Of a stretch of 64,000 bases of DNA, positions 6,777 through 15,805 are shown one piece after another. The stretch's first letter is position 1, and every line of letters starts with the position of its first letter. The translations under genes were made by a program, and so were the position numbers. The DNA is from Elusimicrobiota bacterium (GTDB lineage: Bacteria; Elusimicrobiota; Elusimicrobia; UBA1565; UBA9628): assembly GCA_026388095.1 (NCBI GenBank), contig JAPLKL010000046.1:48160-112159 (forward strand), read 5' to 3'. The notes beneath the pieces are model-generated. The model searched no databases. It was not told where the DNA came from and saw nothing but the letters and a program-made list of their open reading frames with translations.

Positions 6777-9359
6777 ATGTCCGGGCGCAGACGACTGCCG
6801 GCGGCGCTGCTCCTCGCGGGGTTCCTGCTCGCGCAGGGCAGCGCGTCTTGGGCGCAGAAGGTCACGCTCGCGCAATTGCGCCAACGGGCCGACCAGAACG
6901 ACAGCGAGGCCCAATACTGGCTCTGCTATCGCTACTGGAAGGGGGGCGACGGCGCGGAGCCAGACTACAAGGCCGCGCTCGGCTACTGCCAGAAGTCCAG
7001 CCAAGCCGGCCATCCCAAGGCCACGACGGTCCTCGGCTGCATGTACCGCCGCGGCCAGGGCGTCGCCAAGGACTACCGGCAGGCCCTGCGGCTGCTGAGC
7101 TCGGGGGCCAACGCCGGCATGGCCCGGGCCGACTACGAGTTGGGCCTGATGTACAAGAAGGGCGAGGCGGTGCTGCCCGACGCCGCGCAGGCCGACATGC
7201 ACTTCTGCCACGCCGTCAGGCTCGGCGAGTGCCTGGCGCGGCAGGAATGCTCCGAGACCCGGTCCAAGATGGGCGGGTTCCAGATGGGCGGGTTCACTCA
7301 AGGGCTCTCCTCCTCGGGAGGCTTCGCCGGGCTCAAGAACCGCAACATGCAGGGCGGCGACTCCTGCGCGGAAGACATGCTCAGGCCGGAGCTGGGCGGG
7401 GTGGTCATGCCGCCCGGCGGGATCGGCGCGGACCAGGCACCCCCCGGGCTGCCGCCCATAAACCAGGACCAGGTGCGCCAGACCGTCCAGAACTTCGTCC
7501 TGCAGATGACCCCCGTGCCGGGGGATCCCAAGGCCGCAGCGGCCCGTCCCCCGCCGGCCGCCAACGAGCCGGATGTCAGCCTCAACAAGGCCGTCAGCCT
7601 GCAGGGCAATCCGCCGCCGCAGAGCCCCGGCCCCGCCGCGAAGGCGCCGGAGCCTTCGGCCGTGCCGATCCCCGTCGCCGCGCCCGCCGCGCCGAACGCC
7701 GAGCCGCGGCCGCCGCAGAAGCCGTCGCAGCTGCCGGTCATCGTCCTCATCGCCGCCGGCTTGGTCTTCTCCCTGGTGGGGATCATCGCCTACTTCGCCT
7801 ACAAGGCCTCTCTTTTGTCCTCGCGCCAGCGCGCCCCGGTGCGGATCCGCGAGCTGCTGGGCGCCGAGGCGCCGCCGCAGCAGGAGATCGCGGACCTCTA
7901 CCATACCTACTGCAAGCAGGGCGGCCAAGCGGAGGCCTTCACCAGCGGCGAGCTGCAGGCCATCGTGGCCTGCCTCGACTCGGTGGGGCGGGATTTCCCG
8001 ACGCCGGGCCTCAGCTGCGCCAAGGCCCTGGAGTTGGCGGGCAAGCTCGCCGCCGCGGGCAAGACGGCCCGGATGCAGGACGTCCTCTCCGAGCCGATGC
8101 TCGTGCAGGCGGCGACCGCCGGCCGGGCTGACGAGGTCCTGGTCCTGCTGGCCAAGTCCAAGAGCGTCGACGACTTCGCCAACCACTTCAGCGCGCCCGG
8201 CCGGCCCTCCGATTTCTACGGCGCCTATGCCTCAGGCCTGGCGCGCCTGGGCCGCACCGAGCAGGCCCTCAAGATGCTCACGGTCAAGCCCATGGAGCGG
8301 TTCAGCCCGGAGGACCAGACGCTCCTGCTGGAGCTGCACGTCAAGCTTGGCCACTTCGACCAGGCCGGGCTCCTGCTCGACCAGGTCACCCAGCACAAGC
8401 CTCCGGCGGAGGCCAAGGACTACTACGAGGAGCTGGCCAAGCAGGCCACCATGCACGGCGGAGAACGGCTGGCCGACGACTTGCGCACCATCGCCGCCGG
8501 CAAGCCCCTCCAGGGCGCTCCGGCCCGGCCGCCGGCCACGGCGGGGAAGGTCCTGGCCGGCAAATACGAGCTGCGCTCGCTCATCAGCTCCGGCGGCATG
8601 GGCGAGGTCTATGACGGCTACGACCGCAGCCTGGACCGGCACGTCGCGATCAAGCGGCTCCTGCCCGGGCTCTTGGTGGACCCTTTGATGCGGGAGCAGT
8701 TCCTGAGGGAGGCCAAGACCGCGGCGCACTTGACCCATCCCTACATCGTGCCCATCTACGAGAGCTTGGTCAGCGGCGACGACCTCTATCTGGTCTTCGA
8801 GTTCGTAAAGGGCGAGACCCTGCACAGCGTCTTGTCCCGCCGCTCGCGCCTGTCCCTCAAGGAGTGCCAAGGCCTCTTCCATTACGTCTGCCACGCCCTG
8901 GACTACGCGCACCGCAAGCATGTCCTGCACCGGGACCTCAAGCCGGCCAACATCATGCTCGATGAGAACGGCATCGCCCGGGTCATGGACTTCGGAATCG
9001 CCGTGGAGGCGACCGGGACCTTGTCGGCCACTTTCGTCGACAAAGGGGGCGTGACCGGGACCCTGCGCTACATGCCGCCGGAGCAGCATTACGGCAAGGC
9101 CACGCGGGCGTCGGACATCTACGCCCTGGGAATCTGCCTTTACGAGATGGCCACCGGCTACCTGCCTTTCAACGCTCCCAGCGTGCAGGAGTTGGTGGAG
9201 CAGAAGCACAAGGGCGAGTTCCACCCGCCGAGCTTCCACGTCCACGAACTGCCCAAGGAATTCGACGCCCTCATCCGCCAGGCCCTGGCTCCGGACCCCA
9301 AGTCCCGGATGCAGAACGTCCTCGAGCTCTACGAACAGCTGGCCAAGATTCCGACCTGA
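6777..9359 (+). CDS. Membrane-anchored Ser/Thr protein kinase with periplasmic Sel1 repeats
   Basis: I start at the ATG at 6777, which opens a signal peptide (RLPAALLLAGFLLAQGSASWA); a GTG at 6747 adds ten poor residues. In order the protein has three or so Sel1-like repeats (about 35-150; for example YRRGQGVAKDYRQALRLL), a Gly/Pro/Ala-rich linker, a membrane helix near 320-345 (PVIVLIAAGLVFSLVGIIAY), a TPR-like helical region, and a Hanks-type kinase domain from about 593 to the end. Catalytic residues are all present: GGMGEV loop, Lys626, HRDLKPAN with Asp720, and DFG Asp738. The kinase is C-terminal, the reverse of the usual bacterial order. A RAYT element lies directly after the stop. Confidence 0.92.
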   Translation: MSGRRRLPAALLLAGFLLAQGSASWAQKVTLAQLRQRADQNDSEAQYWLCYRYWKGGDGAEPDYKAALGYCQKSSQAGHPKATTVLGCMYRRGQGVAKDYRQALRLLSSGANAGMARADYELGLMYKKGEAVLPDAAQADMHFCHAVRLGECLARQECSETRSKMGGFQMGGFTQGLSSSGGFAGLKNRNMQGGDSCAEDMLRPELGGVVMPPGGIGADQAPPGLPPINQDQVRQTVQNFVLQMTPVPGDPKAAAARPPPAANEPDVSLNKAVSLQGNPPPQSPGPAAKAPEPSAVPIPVAAPAAPNAEPRPPQKPSQLPVIVLIAAGLVFSLVGIIAYFAYKASLLSSRQRAPVRIRELLGAEAPPQQEIADLYHTYCKQGGQAEAFTSGELQAIVACLDSVGRDFPTPGLSCAKALELAGKLAAAGKTARMQDVLSEPMLVQAATAGRADEVLVLLAKSKSVDDFANHFSAPGRPSDFYGAYASGLARLGRTEQALKMLTVKPMERFSPEDQTLLLELHVKLGHFDQAGLLLDQVTQHKPPAEAKDYYEELAKQATMHGGERLADDLRTIAAGKPLQGAPARPPATAGKVLAGKYELRSLISSGGMGEVYDGYDRSLDRHVAIKRLLPGLLVDPLMREQFLREAKTAAHLTHPYIVPIYESLVSGDDLYLVFEFVKGETLHSVLSRRSRLSLKECQGLFHYVCHALDYAHRKHVLHRDLKPANIMLDENGIARVMDFGIAVEATGTLSATFVDKGGVTGTLRYMPPEQHYGKATRASDIYALGICLYEMATGYLPFNAPSVQELVEQKHKGEFHPPSFHVHELPKEFDALIRQALAPDPKSRMQNVLELYEQLAKIPT

Positions 9360-10347
9360 CGGCGGGGGTCAGGTCTTGACATTGGACATTCTCCACGACG
9401 ACGCCTAGGTCGCTTTCTATGGCGGCAATCAGGAGTGCAAGGCGCTGATCCCGGAGCATCCGGGACTTGAACCTGGCGACCTGCTTGTTGACACCGGACA
9501 AGCTCAGTTCGAACTGCGCCGCCAGGTCGTTGAGTGAGAGGAGCGCTCGTTCCCGAAGCAGATAGAGCGCTAAGGTCTTGGTCGGGGACCGCAGGCCGCT
9601 GATCCGTCCGTTCGGTCCACTCAAATGTCGTTCGATCGCGGTGCGTATGAGTCGCGGGTCCGCTCTATCCATGAAGTCCTTGCGCGCGGGGTGTTCAGGG
9701 GTCGCGAGGACGAGGGGTTTGGCGCGTGCGCGCATCGTCTCGATGAATTCGGGACTGCCCAAGAACGCCTGCCCGTAGGCATTGGCAAAGAGATCATCCT
9801 CCCTCTTGTTTTCGAGGAACGCGGCGTATGCTGCCTGTCTTTCAGCGCAGTCTCCAGGAAAGAGCTCCAGGGTCCTTTGAGTCTCAAGCCATGAGGGAGG
9901 TTCTCTCAATCCGAGGAAGTCGCGGCAGCTGCTCCATTCGTAATCGGAGGCCTCCTGCGACAGGCCCGAGCGGACAGGATTCTGGTGGATGTAGCGATGG
10001 ACAGCCAAGAAGTAGCTGTCATGGTCAATCAGGAGGGATTTGAACCGTCCTTGAAACAGATGCCCTACGCGGTCATGGCGTCGATTGAATCCCTGACTAT
10101 AGAGTCCGTTGAGCCGCCGAATCCCAGCGGATAGCTCTGGCCTGAGCGTTTCGACCAACACATGGTAGTGGTTCGGCATGAGACAATAGGCGTGGATGAG
10201 CAATCCATGGCGTTGAGCACTTTCGCCGAGGATGGCGAAGAATCGTCGCCGGTCTTGATCGTCTAGGAAGATGTCCTGGCGGGCGTTGCCTCTTGCCAGG
10301 ACATGGTAGTACGCGCCGGACAATTGAAGGCGGAGGGGGCGGGCCAC
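9271..10347 (-). CDS. REP-associated tyrosine transposase (RAYT, TnpA/Y1-type)
   Basis: The GTG at 10347 gives the usual VARPLRL family start; an upstream ATG at 10401 lies within the terminal repeat. The HUH motif is PNHYHVLVE, and the probable nucleophile Tyr is in LYSQGFNRRH. A C-terminal helix-turn-helix (LNDLAAQFELSLSGVNKQV) follows. These enzymes cut and join single-stranded DNA at hairpin ends. The frame has no stop inside the element: it reads through the left terminal repeat and ends 89 bases inside the kinase gene on the other strand, adding about 25 host-encoded residues. It is otherwise intact and probably active or recently active. Confidence 0.9.
   Translation of the reverse strand: MARPLRLQLSGAYYHVLARGNARQDIFLDDQDRRRFFAILGESAQRHGLLIHAYCLMPNHYHVLVETLRPELSAGIRRLNGLYSQGFNRRHDRVGHLFQGRFKSLLIDHDSYFLAVHRYIHQNPVRSGLSQEASDYEWSSCRDFLGLREPPSWLETQRTLELFPGDCAERQAAYAAFLENKREDDLFANAYGQAFLGSPEFIETMRARAKPLVLATPEHPARKDFMDRADPRLIRTAIERHLSGPNGRISGLRSPTKTLALYLLRERALLSLNDLAAQFELSLSGVNKQVARFKSRMLRDQRLALLIAAIESDLGVVVENVQCQDLTPAVRSESWPAVRRARGRSASGTWGPEPGPGG
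9364..9390 (+). repeat. Left terminal inverted repeat of the RAYT transposon
   Basis: Perfect inverted match to 10400-10426. It contains the palindrome-like core GTCAGGTCTTGAC. Confidence 0.9.
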
Positions 10348-10399
10348 ACTATATATACGAATGAACCGCGGATTTGTTCCATCACCGGGCGCCCGTCCC

Positions 10400-10426
10400 A
10401 ATGTCCAATGTCAAGACCTGACCCCC
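10400..10426 (-). repeat. Right terminal inverted repeat of the RAYT transposon
   Basis: Reverse complement of 9364-9390 with no mismatch. Its outer base is shared with the stop codon of the methyltransferase gene. Confidence 0.9.
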
Positions 10427-11616
10427 TAAAGGACCCGGCACCAGAGGGCTTTGAGGTATTCGCCTTCCGGGTGGTCCGCGGCCACGGGATGGTCCGGTCC
10501 GGCGCCGGTCTTGCGGAAGACCTCGACGCGCTTGCGCGCCGAGCCGGCGGCGGTGCGCAGGCAGGCCTGGAACTCGTCCCAGGAGAGCATCCCGCTGCAG
10601 GAGCAGGTCACCAGGATGCCTCCCTCGGACATCACGGAGAGCGCCAAGCGGTTGAGATCGACGTATTTCTGCCGGCCCAGCTTGTAGCCTTCCCGCGAGG
10701 CGATCATCTTGTAAGGGTCGAGGATGACCAGGTCGTAGGTCTGGGCGTTGGCGCTCATCTGGCGCAGGTAGGGGAAGGCGTCCACGCAGACCGTCTCCAG
10801 CTCGACGCCGTTGATGCGGGCGTTCTTGTCGATCAGCCGGCAGGACTCGGGGTCGAGCTCGACGCAGGTGACGGCCTGGGCGCCGCCCAGCTTGGCCGCG
10901 TAGAGCCCGAAGCCGCCCGTGTAGGAGCAGACGTCGAGGACCTTGCGGCCCCCGGCCAGCTGGGAGACGGCCAGGCGGTTGTCGCGCTGATCGCAGAAAA
11001 AGCCCGTCTTGTGCCCGCCGGAGAGGTCGACCTCGAAGATGACCCCGTGCTCCTTGACGCGGGTCACGGTGCGGCCTTGGGGGGGGAGCTGGAACCCTTC
11101 CATGCTCTGGGTATGGTCGCTGGCCCGGCGGACGAACTTCGCGCCGGGATAGTGCTCGGCCAGCAGGCGCTCCAGGCGCTCGGCCTGCCGGAACATGGCC
11201 AAGGAGTAGAGCTCCAGCACGATGTAGTCCCCGTAGCGGTCCACCACCAGGCCGGGCAGACCGTCGCCCAGGTCGTAGACGACCCGGTAGGCGTCGGTCG
11301 CCGCGTCGAGCCTGAGCAGCGCGCGGCGCAGCTCCACGGCCCGGGCCAGGCGTTTGGCGAAGAAGACCTCAGGGTCGAAGCCGGAGAGCTCCCGGGTCAG
11401 CAGGCGCAAGGTGATGAGGCTCTTGGGGTTGTAGAGGGCGACCCCGTAGGGGGCGCCGGCCTTGTCGTAGACCGCGACGAGGTCTCCGGGCCGGGCCTTG
11501 GGGTCGGCCTCCCCGATCATGCGCTTGAAGAGGTTGGCGGTGGCCGAGGCGGCGCGCAGCTTCACCCACGGCAAGGGTCCCGAGTGGGCGGCCGGAGGCT
11601 GCGCGGGCGAGTCCAT
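10426..11616 (-). CDS. rlmI: Class I SAM-dependent rRNA cytosine methyltransferase (RlmI-like)
   Basis: The 396-aa protein has an N-terminal PUA domain (RPGDLVAVYDKAGAPYGVALYN), a central EEHEE-like module (GLPGLVVDRYGDYIVLELYS) and a Rossmann methyltransferase with motif I VLDVCSYTGGFGLYAAKLGG, the DQRDNRL motif and motif VI TCSCSG. This is the RlmI/YccW architecture that makes 5-methylcytosine in 23S rRNA. The substrate loop reads LDPYKM where LDPPKF-type is usual, so the exact target base is not certain. The stop codon abuts the RAYT element. Confidence 0.88.
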   Translation of the reverse strand: MDSPAQPPAAHSGPLPWVKLRAASATANLFKRMIGEADPKARPGDLVAVYDKAGAPYGVALYNPKSLITLRLLTRELSGFDPEVFFAKRLARAVELRRALLRLDAATDAYRVVYDLGDGLPGLVVDRYGDYIVLELYSLAMFRQAERLERLLAEHYPGAKFVRRASDHTQSMEGFQLPPQGRTVTRVKEHGVIFEVDLSGGHKTGFFCDQRDNRLAVSQLAGGRKVLDVCSYTGGFGLYAAKLGGAQAVTCVELDPESCRLIDKNARINGVELETVCVDAFPYLRQMSANAQTYDLVILDPYKMIASREGYKLGRQKYVDLNRLALSVMSEGGILVTCSCSGMLSWDEFQACLRTAAGSARKRVEVFRKTGAGPDHPVAADHPEGEYLKALWCRVL

Positions 11617-11687
11617 GCAGGGATTCTAGCTAATCAGGGGGCCGGCCGTAAGGAAATCCGTCCGGCCGGCCCCTGCGCGGGAGTGGC

Positions 11688-14594
11688 CTAATCCTTATCC
11701 TTCTTCTTGGGGTGCGTCAGCGCGTAGCCGAGGAACCCGCAGAGCCCTCCCAGCACAGCCATCGCGAAGATCCCGGCCGGGCCGGCCGCGGCGCCCATGG
11801 CCAGCAGGCCGAAGATCCCGCCGGTCATGATTCCGAAGGCCGCCGAGTCACGCTTGCCCTGGTCGTCTAGGTCGATCAGCTTGAACTTCGCCTTCTTGTC
11901 CTTGTCGGCTTCCCCGCCGGTGACCAGGCTGGGCACGTTGCCGGTGTTGTCGACGCCCGCGCCCTTCTGGGGATTCCCGCCGGTCCCGAGCTGCTCCCTA
12001 GCCGCCGCCGGGGCGTTGTCCAGGTTGGGCAGGTTCGTGCAGATGTTCTTGACCTCGTCCGTGGGCGTGAAGTCCAGGCTCGATTTGGCCTGCTCGATCG
12101 GGGCGGCGCCCTCCGCCGCGTCGCCCTGCCCCGCCAGCTTCTTGGCTTGATCCATCGCCTTGGTGGAATTGAGCCACAGCTTGACGCTGGGGTTGTTGCA
12201 GAAGTACTTCGCCAACTCGGGGTCTTTGAGCCCGGTCTTCTGCAGGAACGCGGCGTGGTCCTTGGCGCCGAGCTGGGTGCCGACCTCCTTGATGACCTTC
12301 TTCTGCCAGTCCTGGAAGAAGGCCTGCCGCTCCGGGTCGGTCTCGGGCTTCTTGAGGGCCGCCTGCAGGGCCTCATCCATGGACTTCCTCTTGGCCTCGT
12401 CTTTCTCCGAGTCGATGAGGAATCGGATCACCTTGTATTCGACCGGATCCAGGCCAGCCGGGGTCGGCGTCTCCTCTGCCTTCTGGTCCTCGCCGGGCTC
12501 GCCGGGCTTCTTGGTCGGGTTCGGGTTGGGGAACAGCTCCGCGAACTTGGTCTCCGGCTTGAACGACTTCTGCGCCCAGGGCGGCAAGGTCTCATTGACC
12601 TTGGTCTTGTCCTTGGCCGCGATGTAGGCCTTCAGGTCGGCGTGCACGAGCGCGCGCAGCTTCTTGACCAGCCGATTCGGGGCGCCTTTGTCGTCCGCCT
12701 TGGCTGCGGCGTCGGCTTCCGCGGCGAGGCGCTCAAACTGCTCCCAAAGGGCGGGGTCCACGCGCTTGAGGCGCCATTGGATGTAGGTGGCCTCGAAGGG
12801 AGTGAGCCGCTCCATGGTCGCGCCCTTGGCGGCCGGCGGCGTGGTCTTGAGGTACCGCTCCATCTCCGCCTGGGCCGTCTTGCGCCATTTGGCGACGAGT
12901 TCCGGCGCCTTGGCCGCGTCTTGGTCCGCGGCCGCCCCGTCCTTCTTGAACTCGGCCAGGGGCTGCGCCGAGGTGATGACGTAGGTGAGGACCGCGTGTT
13001 CTTGGTCCGTGAACCGCTTCACGAAGGACTCGGGAGTGCTGCCATCCGCGCCCGCCTTGGGGCCGGGCTTCTCCGGCATCTTCATGCCGGCTTTGTCGTA
13101 GATGGGCTTGAGCTTGGCGGCGTCGGCGCTCAGAAGGGTCTTGAGCAGCTCGGCCACGTAGGAGAACTGCGCGCCGGGGTCGACCGCGCCGTGGGGCGGA
13201 GATGAGACGTAGCGCTGCATCTCGGAGCGCAGGACCGCGCGGGAGTCGCTGATGCGCTGCTTGAGCAGGAAGTGCTCCTCCGGGCTGCGCGGCACGGTCA
13301 CCTCGATCCACTCGCGCCGGAACTGGTTGTAGTCGGCGTCCGAGGTCCACTTGAAGTAGCTGACCAGGAGGTCTGCCTCGAAGTCGCTGAGCTTCTCCGG
13401 CTCGCCCTTGCCGCCCGCGGTCGCAGACAGGTAGGAGGAGGCGATGTCCTTGAAGGCGCCCTTGCGCTGCCGGGAGGCGAAGCCTTCGGGGAGCCTGGCG
13501 TTGCCGGGCGCTTTCCGGAACTCGGCCATCGTGGCCTGGTAGTCCTTGAAGGTCGCGTCGGCTTTCTGGCGGCGGTCCGGGAAATAGCCGGTTTTGGCCT
13601 TGGCGGGGAGGCTCTTCTGGCGCATGAACTCGTCCCCGACCTCGTCGTTGTAGATGCGCATGAGCATGTCGAACATCCCGGTCTCCAGCAAAGTCATGTG
13701 GCGGTTGAAGGCCTGGGCCGGGTTGGGCTTGTCCGTCCCGTAGAGGAAGCTGTTGTCGCGCGGGCCCGACGGGGTGATCGGGGCGCCGGGCTTTTTGGAC
13801 TCATCCACCATTTGCATCGCCGAGACGATGACGTCCAGGTTGCTCGGCGGCTGGCCGCCCGCGAGGTAGCCGTAGAGGTTGCTGTCGCTGTCCTCGGGAG
13901 TCCCGTCGTAGCGGGGCTTCTCCGTGCTCAGCTCCTTGAGCCGGCCCGCGATGCGCTGGATGGCCGGCGCGCCTTTCGATGTGAGGTAGCTGAAGTTCTC
14001 CTTCTGGGCCGAGTCGTCCTTCATGCGCTGCAGGACCCGGGCGCTGCGCCAGACGGACTCGTCGCCGGGCGGGAGCTTGGCCGCGACGACCAGCTTCATG
14101 ACCTCGTCGGAGACTCCCGCGGGCCGGACCTGGGCCGGGACCTGCTTGCCGCCGCCGGGCGCGGACGCGTTCGGGACGAACACGTAGTATTTCCAGTCCT
14201 TCTTCAGGAGCTTGTAGCCGGCCAGCGGCTTGACGCCTTTGGCGTCCAGCAAGGTCTTGGCGCCTGCTCCATCGAGAGCGAAGAGCTCGCAATAGTCCCT
14301 TTCCACGCTCTTGGAGTCCCGGCTGGGAGCCCAGGTGGCGACGTCAGTGAAGATCCGGGAATACTTCGGGTCGCGCTGGCGCAGGAAATTCAGGAAGTAC
14401 TCGGGGACGTAGTACTGCTTGCCGTCGGCCGTGACCTGCAGGTAGATGGACTGGCTGCCCTGGTCGAGCGGGGCTTTCGGCGCGGGGTAACGCGCTCCGG
14501 TCGCCCCTCCCCCTGCGGACAAGCCGGCGGGAACCGCGGACGATAATATTAGGAATGTGGCGGTGACAAACGCCATTCGGGATTTAGGGGTCAT
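11688..14594 (-). CDS. Large exported protein of unknown function (968 aa)
   Basis: The ATG at 14594 has GGAG 6 bases upstream and opens a signal peptide (MAFVTATFLILSSAVPAGLSA); the longer frame from 14678 is rejected. The mature protein is Lys/Ala/Pro/Glu-rich, mostly helical, with loosely repeated segments of the form TPFEATYIQWRLKRVDPALW, LSDFEADLLVSYFKWTSDAD and LDPVEYKVIRFLIDSEKDE, each followed by a long basic helix. The C-terminus has two Gly/Ala-rich membrane-like helices (FGIMTGGIFGLLAMGAAAG, GIFAMAVLGGLCGFLGYAL) and ends in KKKDKD, so it may be anchored by its C-terminus. No family is recognised. Confidence 0.75.
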   Translation of the reverse strand: MTPKSRMAFVTATFLILSSAVPAGLSAGGGATGARYPAPKAPLDQGSQSIYLQVTADGKQYYVPEYFLNFLRQRDPKYSRIFTDVATWAPSRDSKSVERDYCELFALDGAGAKTLLDAKGVKPLAGYKLLKKDWKYYVFVPNASAPGGGKQVPAQVRPAGVSDEVMKLVVAAKLPPGDESVWRSARVLQRMKDDSAQKENFSYLTSKGAPAIQRIAGRLKELSTEKPRYDGTPEDSDSNLYGYLAGGQPPSNLDVIVSAMQMVDESKKPGAPITPSGPRDNSFLYGTDKPNPAQAFNRHMTLLETGMFDMLMRIYNDEVGDEFMRQKSLPAKAKTGYFPDRRQKADATFKDYQATMAEFRKAPGNARLPEGFASRQRKGAFKDIASSYLSATAGGKGEPEKLSDFEADLLVSYFKWTSDADYNQFRREWIEVTVPRSPEEHFLLKQRISDSRAVLRSEMQRYVSSPPHGAVDPGAQFSYVAELLKTLLSADAAKLKPIYDKAGMKMPEKPGPKAGADGSTPESFVKRFTDQEHAVLTYVITSAQPLAEFKKDGAAADQDAAKAPELVAKWRKTAQAEMERYLKTTPPAAKGATMERLTPFEATYIQWRLKRVDPALWEQFERLAAEADAAAKADDKGAPNRLVKKLRALVHADLKAYIAAKDKTKVNETLPPWAQKSFKPETKFAELFPNPNPTKKPGEPGEDQKAEETPTPAGLDPVEYKVIRFLIDSEKDEAKRKSMDEALQAALKKPETDPERQAFFQDWQKKVIKEVGTQLGAKDHAAFLQKTGLKDPELAKYFCNNPSVKLWLNSTKAMDQAKKLAGQGDAAEGAAPIEQAKSSLDFTPTDEVKNICTNLPNLDNAPAAAREQLGTGGNPQKGAGVDNTGNVPSLVTGGEADKDKKAKFKLIDLDDQGKRDSAAFGIMTGGIFGLLAMGAAAGPAGIFAMAVLGGLCGFLGYALTHPKKKDKD

Positions 14595-14699
14595 GGCATT
14601 CTCCGTACGGTCGCGGGATAGGCGACACGTCGTCAAAAATAGCAACTTAAGGATACCCCCAATACCGGTTTGCGTCAAGGGGTCTATGGGCCTAAGGGC

Positions 14700-15248
14700 C
14701 TAGAACTTGTTGAAGGCGGACATCTGCGCCAGGCTGCGCCGCGGCCGGGGCCCGGGAGCCTCGGCGGGGTAGCCCACGCTCAGGAGCATCTCCACCCGGT
14801 GGCCGCGCGGGACTCCCAAGAGGCGAGCCGCGGCCTTGGCGTCGAACCAGCCCAGCCAGCAGGTGCCCAGGCCCAGCTCTTCCGCCTGCAGGACGAAATG
14901 CTCGCAGGCGATGCCGATGTCTACCAGGCGGAAGACCGTGCCCTGGACCTGGTTGCCGACCCAGGCCAAGGCGCTGCCGCGCTGGGAGACCACGGCCGCC
15001 AGCACCGGGGCGGTCTCGGCGTGCTTGTTCATGGAGTAGGCGCCGGAGAACACCGCGGCGGAGAGGCGTTTCTTGAGGGCCGGGTCGTCGACGACCACGA
15101 ACTTCCAGGGCTGGGCGTTGCAGGCCGAGGGCGCCAGGCGGGCGGCTTCCAGGCAGCAGTCGAGCTTCTCGCGCTCCACGGGGCGGTCCTGGAAGGCGCG
15201 GATGCTGCGCCGCGCCGAGGCGAGCTTTAGGAAGGGGGTTTCACGCAT
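14700..15248 (-). CDS. Nitroreductase family flavoprotein
   Basis: The protein has 182 aa from the ATG at 15248; ATGs at 15257 and 15287 are alternatives and none has a clear ribosome site. The family start FLKLASARRSIRAF, the flavin-binding APSACNAQPWKFVVV, and the ending motif ...SVGYPAE are typical of nitroreductases that bind FMN and reduce nitro compounds, quinones or similar acceptors with NAD(P)H. The HFVLQAEELGLGTCWLGWFD segment is the usual helix-strand in the second half. Substrate unknown. Confidence 0.9.
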   Translation of the reverse strand: MRETPFLKLASARRSIRAFQDRPVEREKLDCCLEAARLAPSACNAQPWKFVVVDDPALKKRLSAAVFSGAYSMNKHAETAPVLAAVVSQRGSALAWVGNQVQGTVFRLVDIGIACEHFVLQAEELGLGTCWLGWFDAKAAARLLGVPRGHRVEMLLSVGYPAEAPGPRPRRSLAQMSAFNKF

Positions 15249-15347
15249 CGCAGGCATGATACATAAATCCGAAAGGCCGAAGGGCATCTGTTGGGGGCCT
15301 CGACCGACTGAGGGAAGATGAAGTGACCGCCTCCCTGGTCGCCGGCC

Positions 15348-15710
15348 TTACGGCTGGGTCGTTGGGGCCGTGGGCTTGGGGAGGGCAGGCGGCTCCGACT
15401 TGGCAAACAGATGGCCGAGGGCATGAAAGGGCATCGTTATTGCATCTACTATAAATGCAAAGGGCATTAAAAGTTCCGCCTCCATCGCCGAAAACTGCTG
15501 CTGGCCAGATTTGCACTGAGGAATCCCCGGATGCATCTCGCAATTATTACTGCAGCAGTCGTGCCCGTCATAAACATGATGTGTCAGAGGAAGCCAGGTA
15601 TGCTTAGGATTATCCATATGGACCGTGGAGCATCCATTGCTGAGGAGTAACCAACTCAGCACGACGAGCCAATGCCTGCCGTGCGACTTCCAGACTGGAC
15701 TCGGCATCAA
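15348..15710 (-). CDS. Probable small lipoprotein, YceK/YidQ-like
   Basis: The 120-aa protein has a hydrophobic leader ending LLLSNGC (Cys27), an imperfect lipobox, followed by a Cys-rich stretch (DGHDCCSNNC) and PFAFIVDAITMPFHALGH. The last motif is reminiscent of YceK/YidQ-type lipoproteins, which carry a VDAITxPF segment near the C-terminus. The tail is Pro-rich. A lower GC content and its place at the edge of the mobile island suggest possible transfer. Function unknown. Confidence 0.6.
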   Translation of the reverse strand: MMPSPVWKSHGRHWLVVLSWLLLSNGCSTVHMDNPKHTWLPLTHHVYDGHDCCSNNCEMHPGIPQCKSGQQQFSAMEAELLMPFAFIVDAITMPFHALGHLFAKSEPPALPKPTAPTTQP

Positions 15711-15805
15711 TTCGCTCGGCTATCGGTAGGCTACGGCGCGTTCTTGGCCGGGGGCATCGTCGCCGCGAGGCGCCTATGCTGCATCCGCCCCAACCCCCAC
15801 CTCGG

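Larger units (their letters stand above)
9364..10426 (+). mobile_element. RAYT transposon with 27-bp terminal inverted repeats
   Basis: A 1063-bp unit is bounded by perfect 27-bp inverted repeats, each beginning GGGGGTCAGGTCTTGACATT on its outer-to-inner strand (9364-9390 and 10400-10426). It contains only the transposase. It sits 4 bases after the kinase stop, and its last base is the first base of the methyltransferase stop codon (plus strand). No target duplication is seen, as expected for a Y1-type mechanism. Confidence 0.85.

Noticed and set aside
6771..8186. 471-aa minus-strand frame over the kinase gene
   Set aside because: His/Gly/Arg-rich antisense of the Sel1 and linker region.
9361..10430. 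Target-site duplication around the RAYT element
   Set aside because: Bases outside the two terminal repeats do not match; none is expected for this enzyme class.
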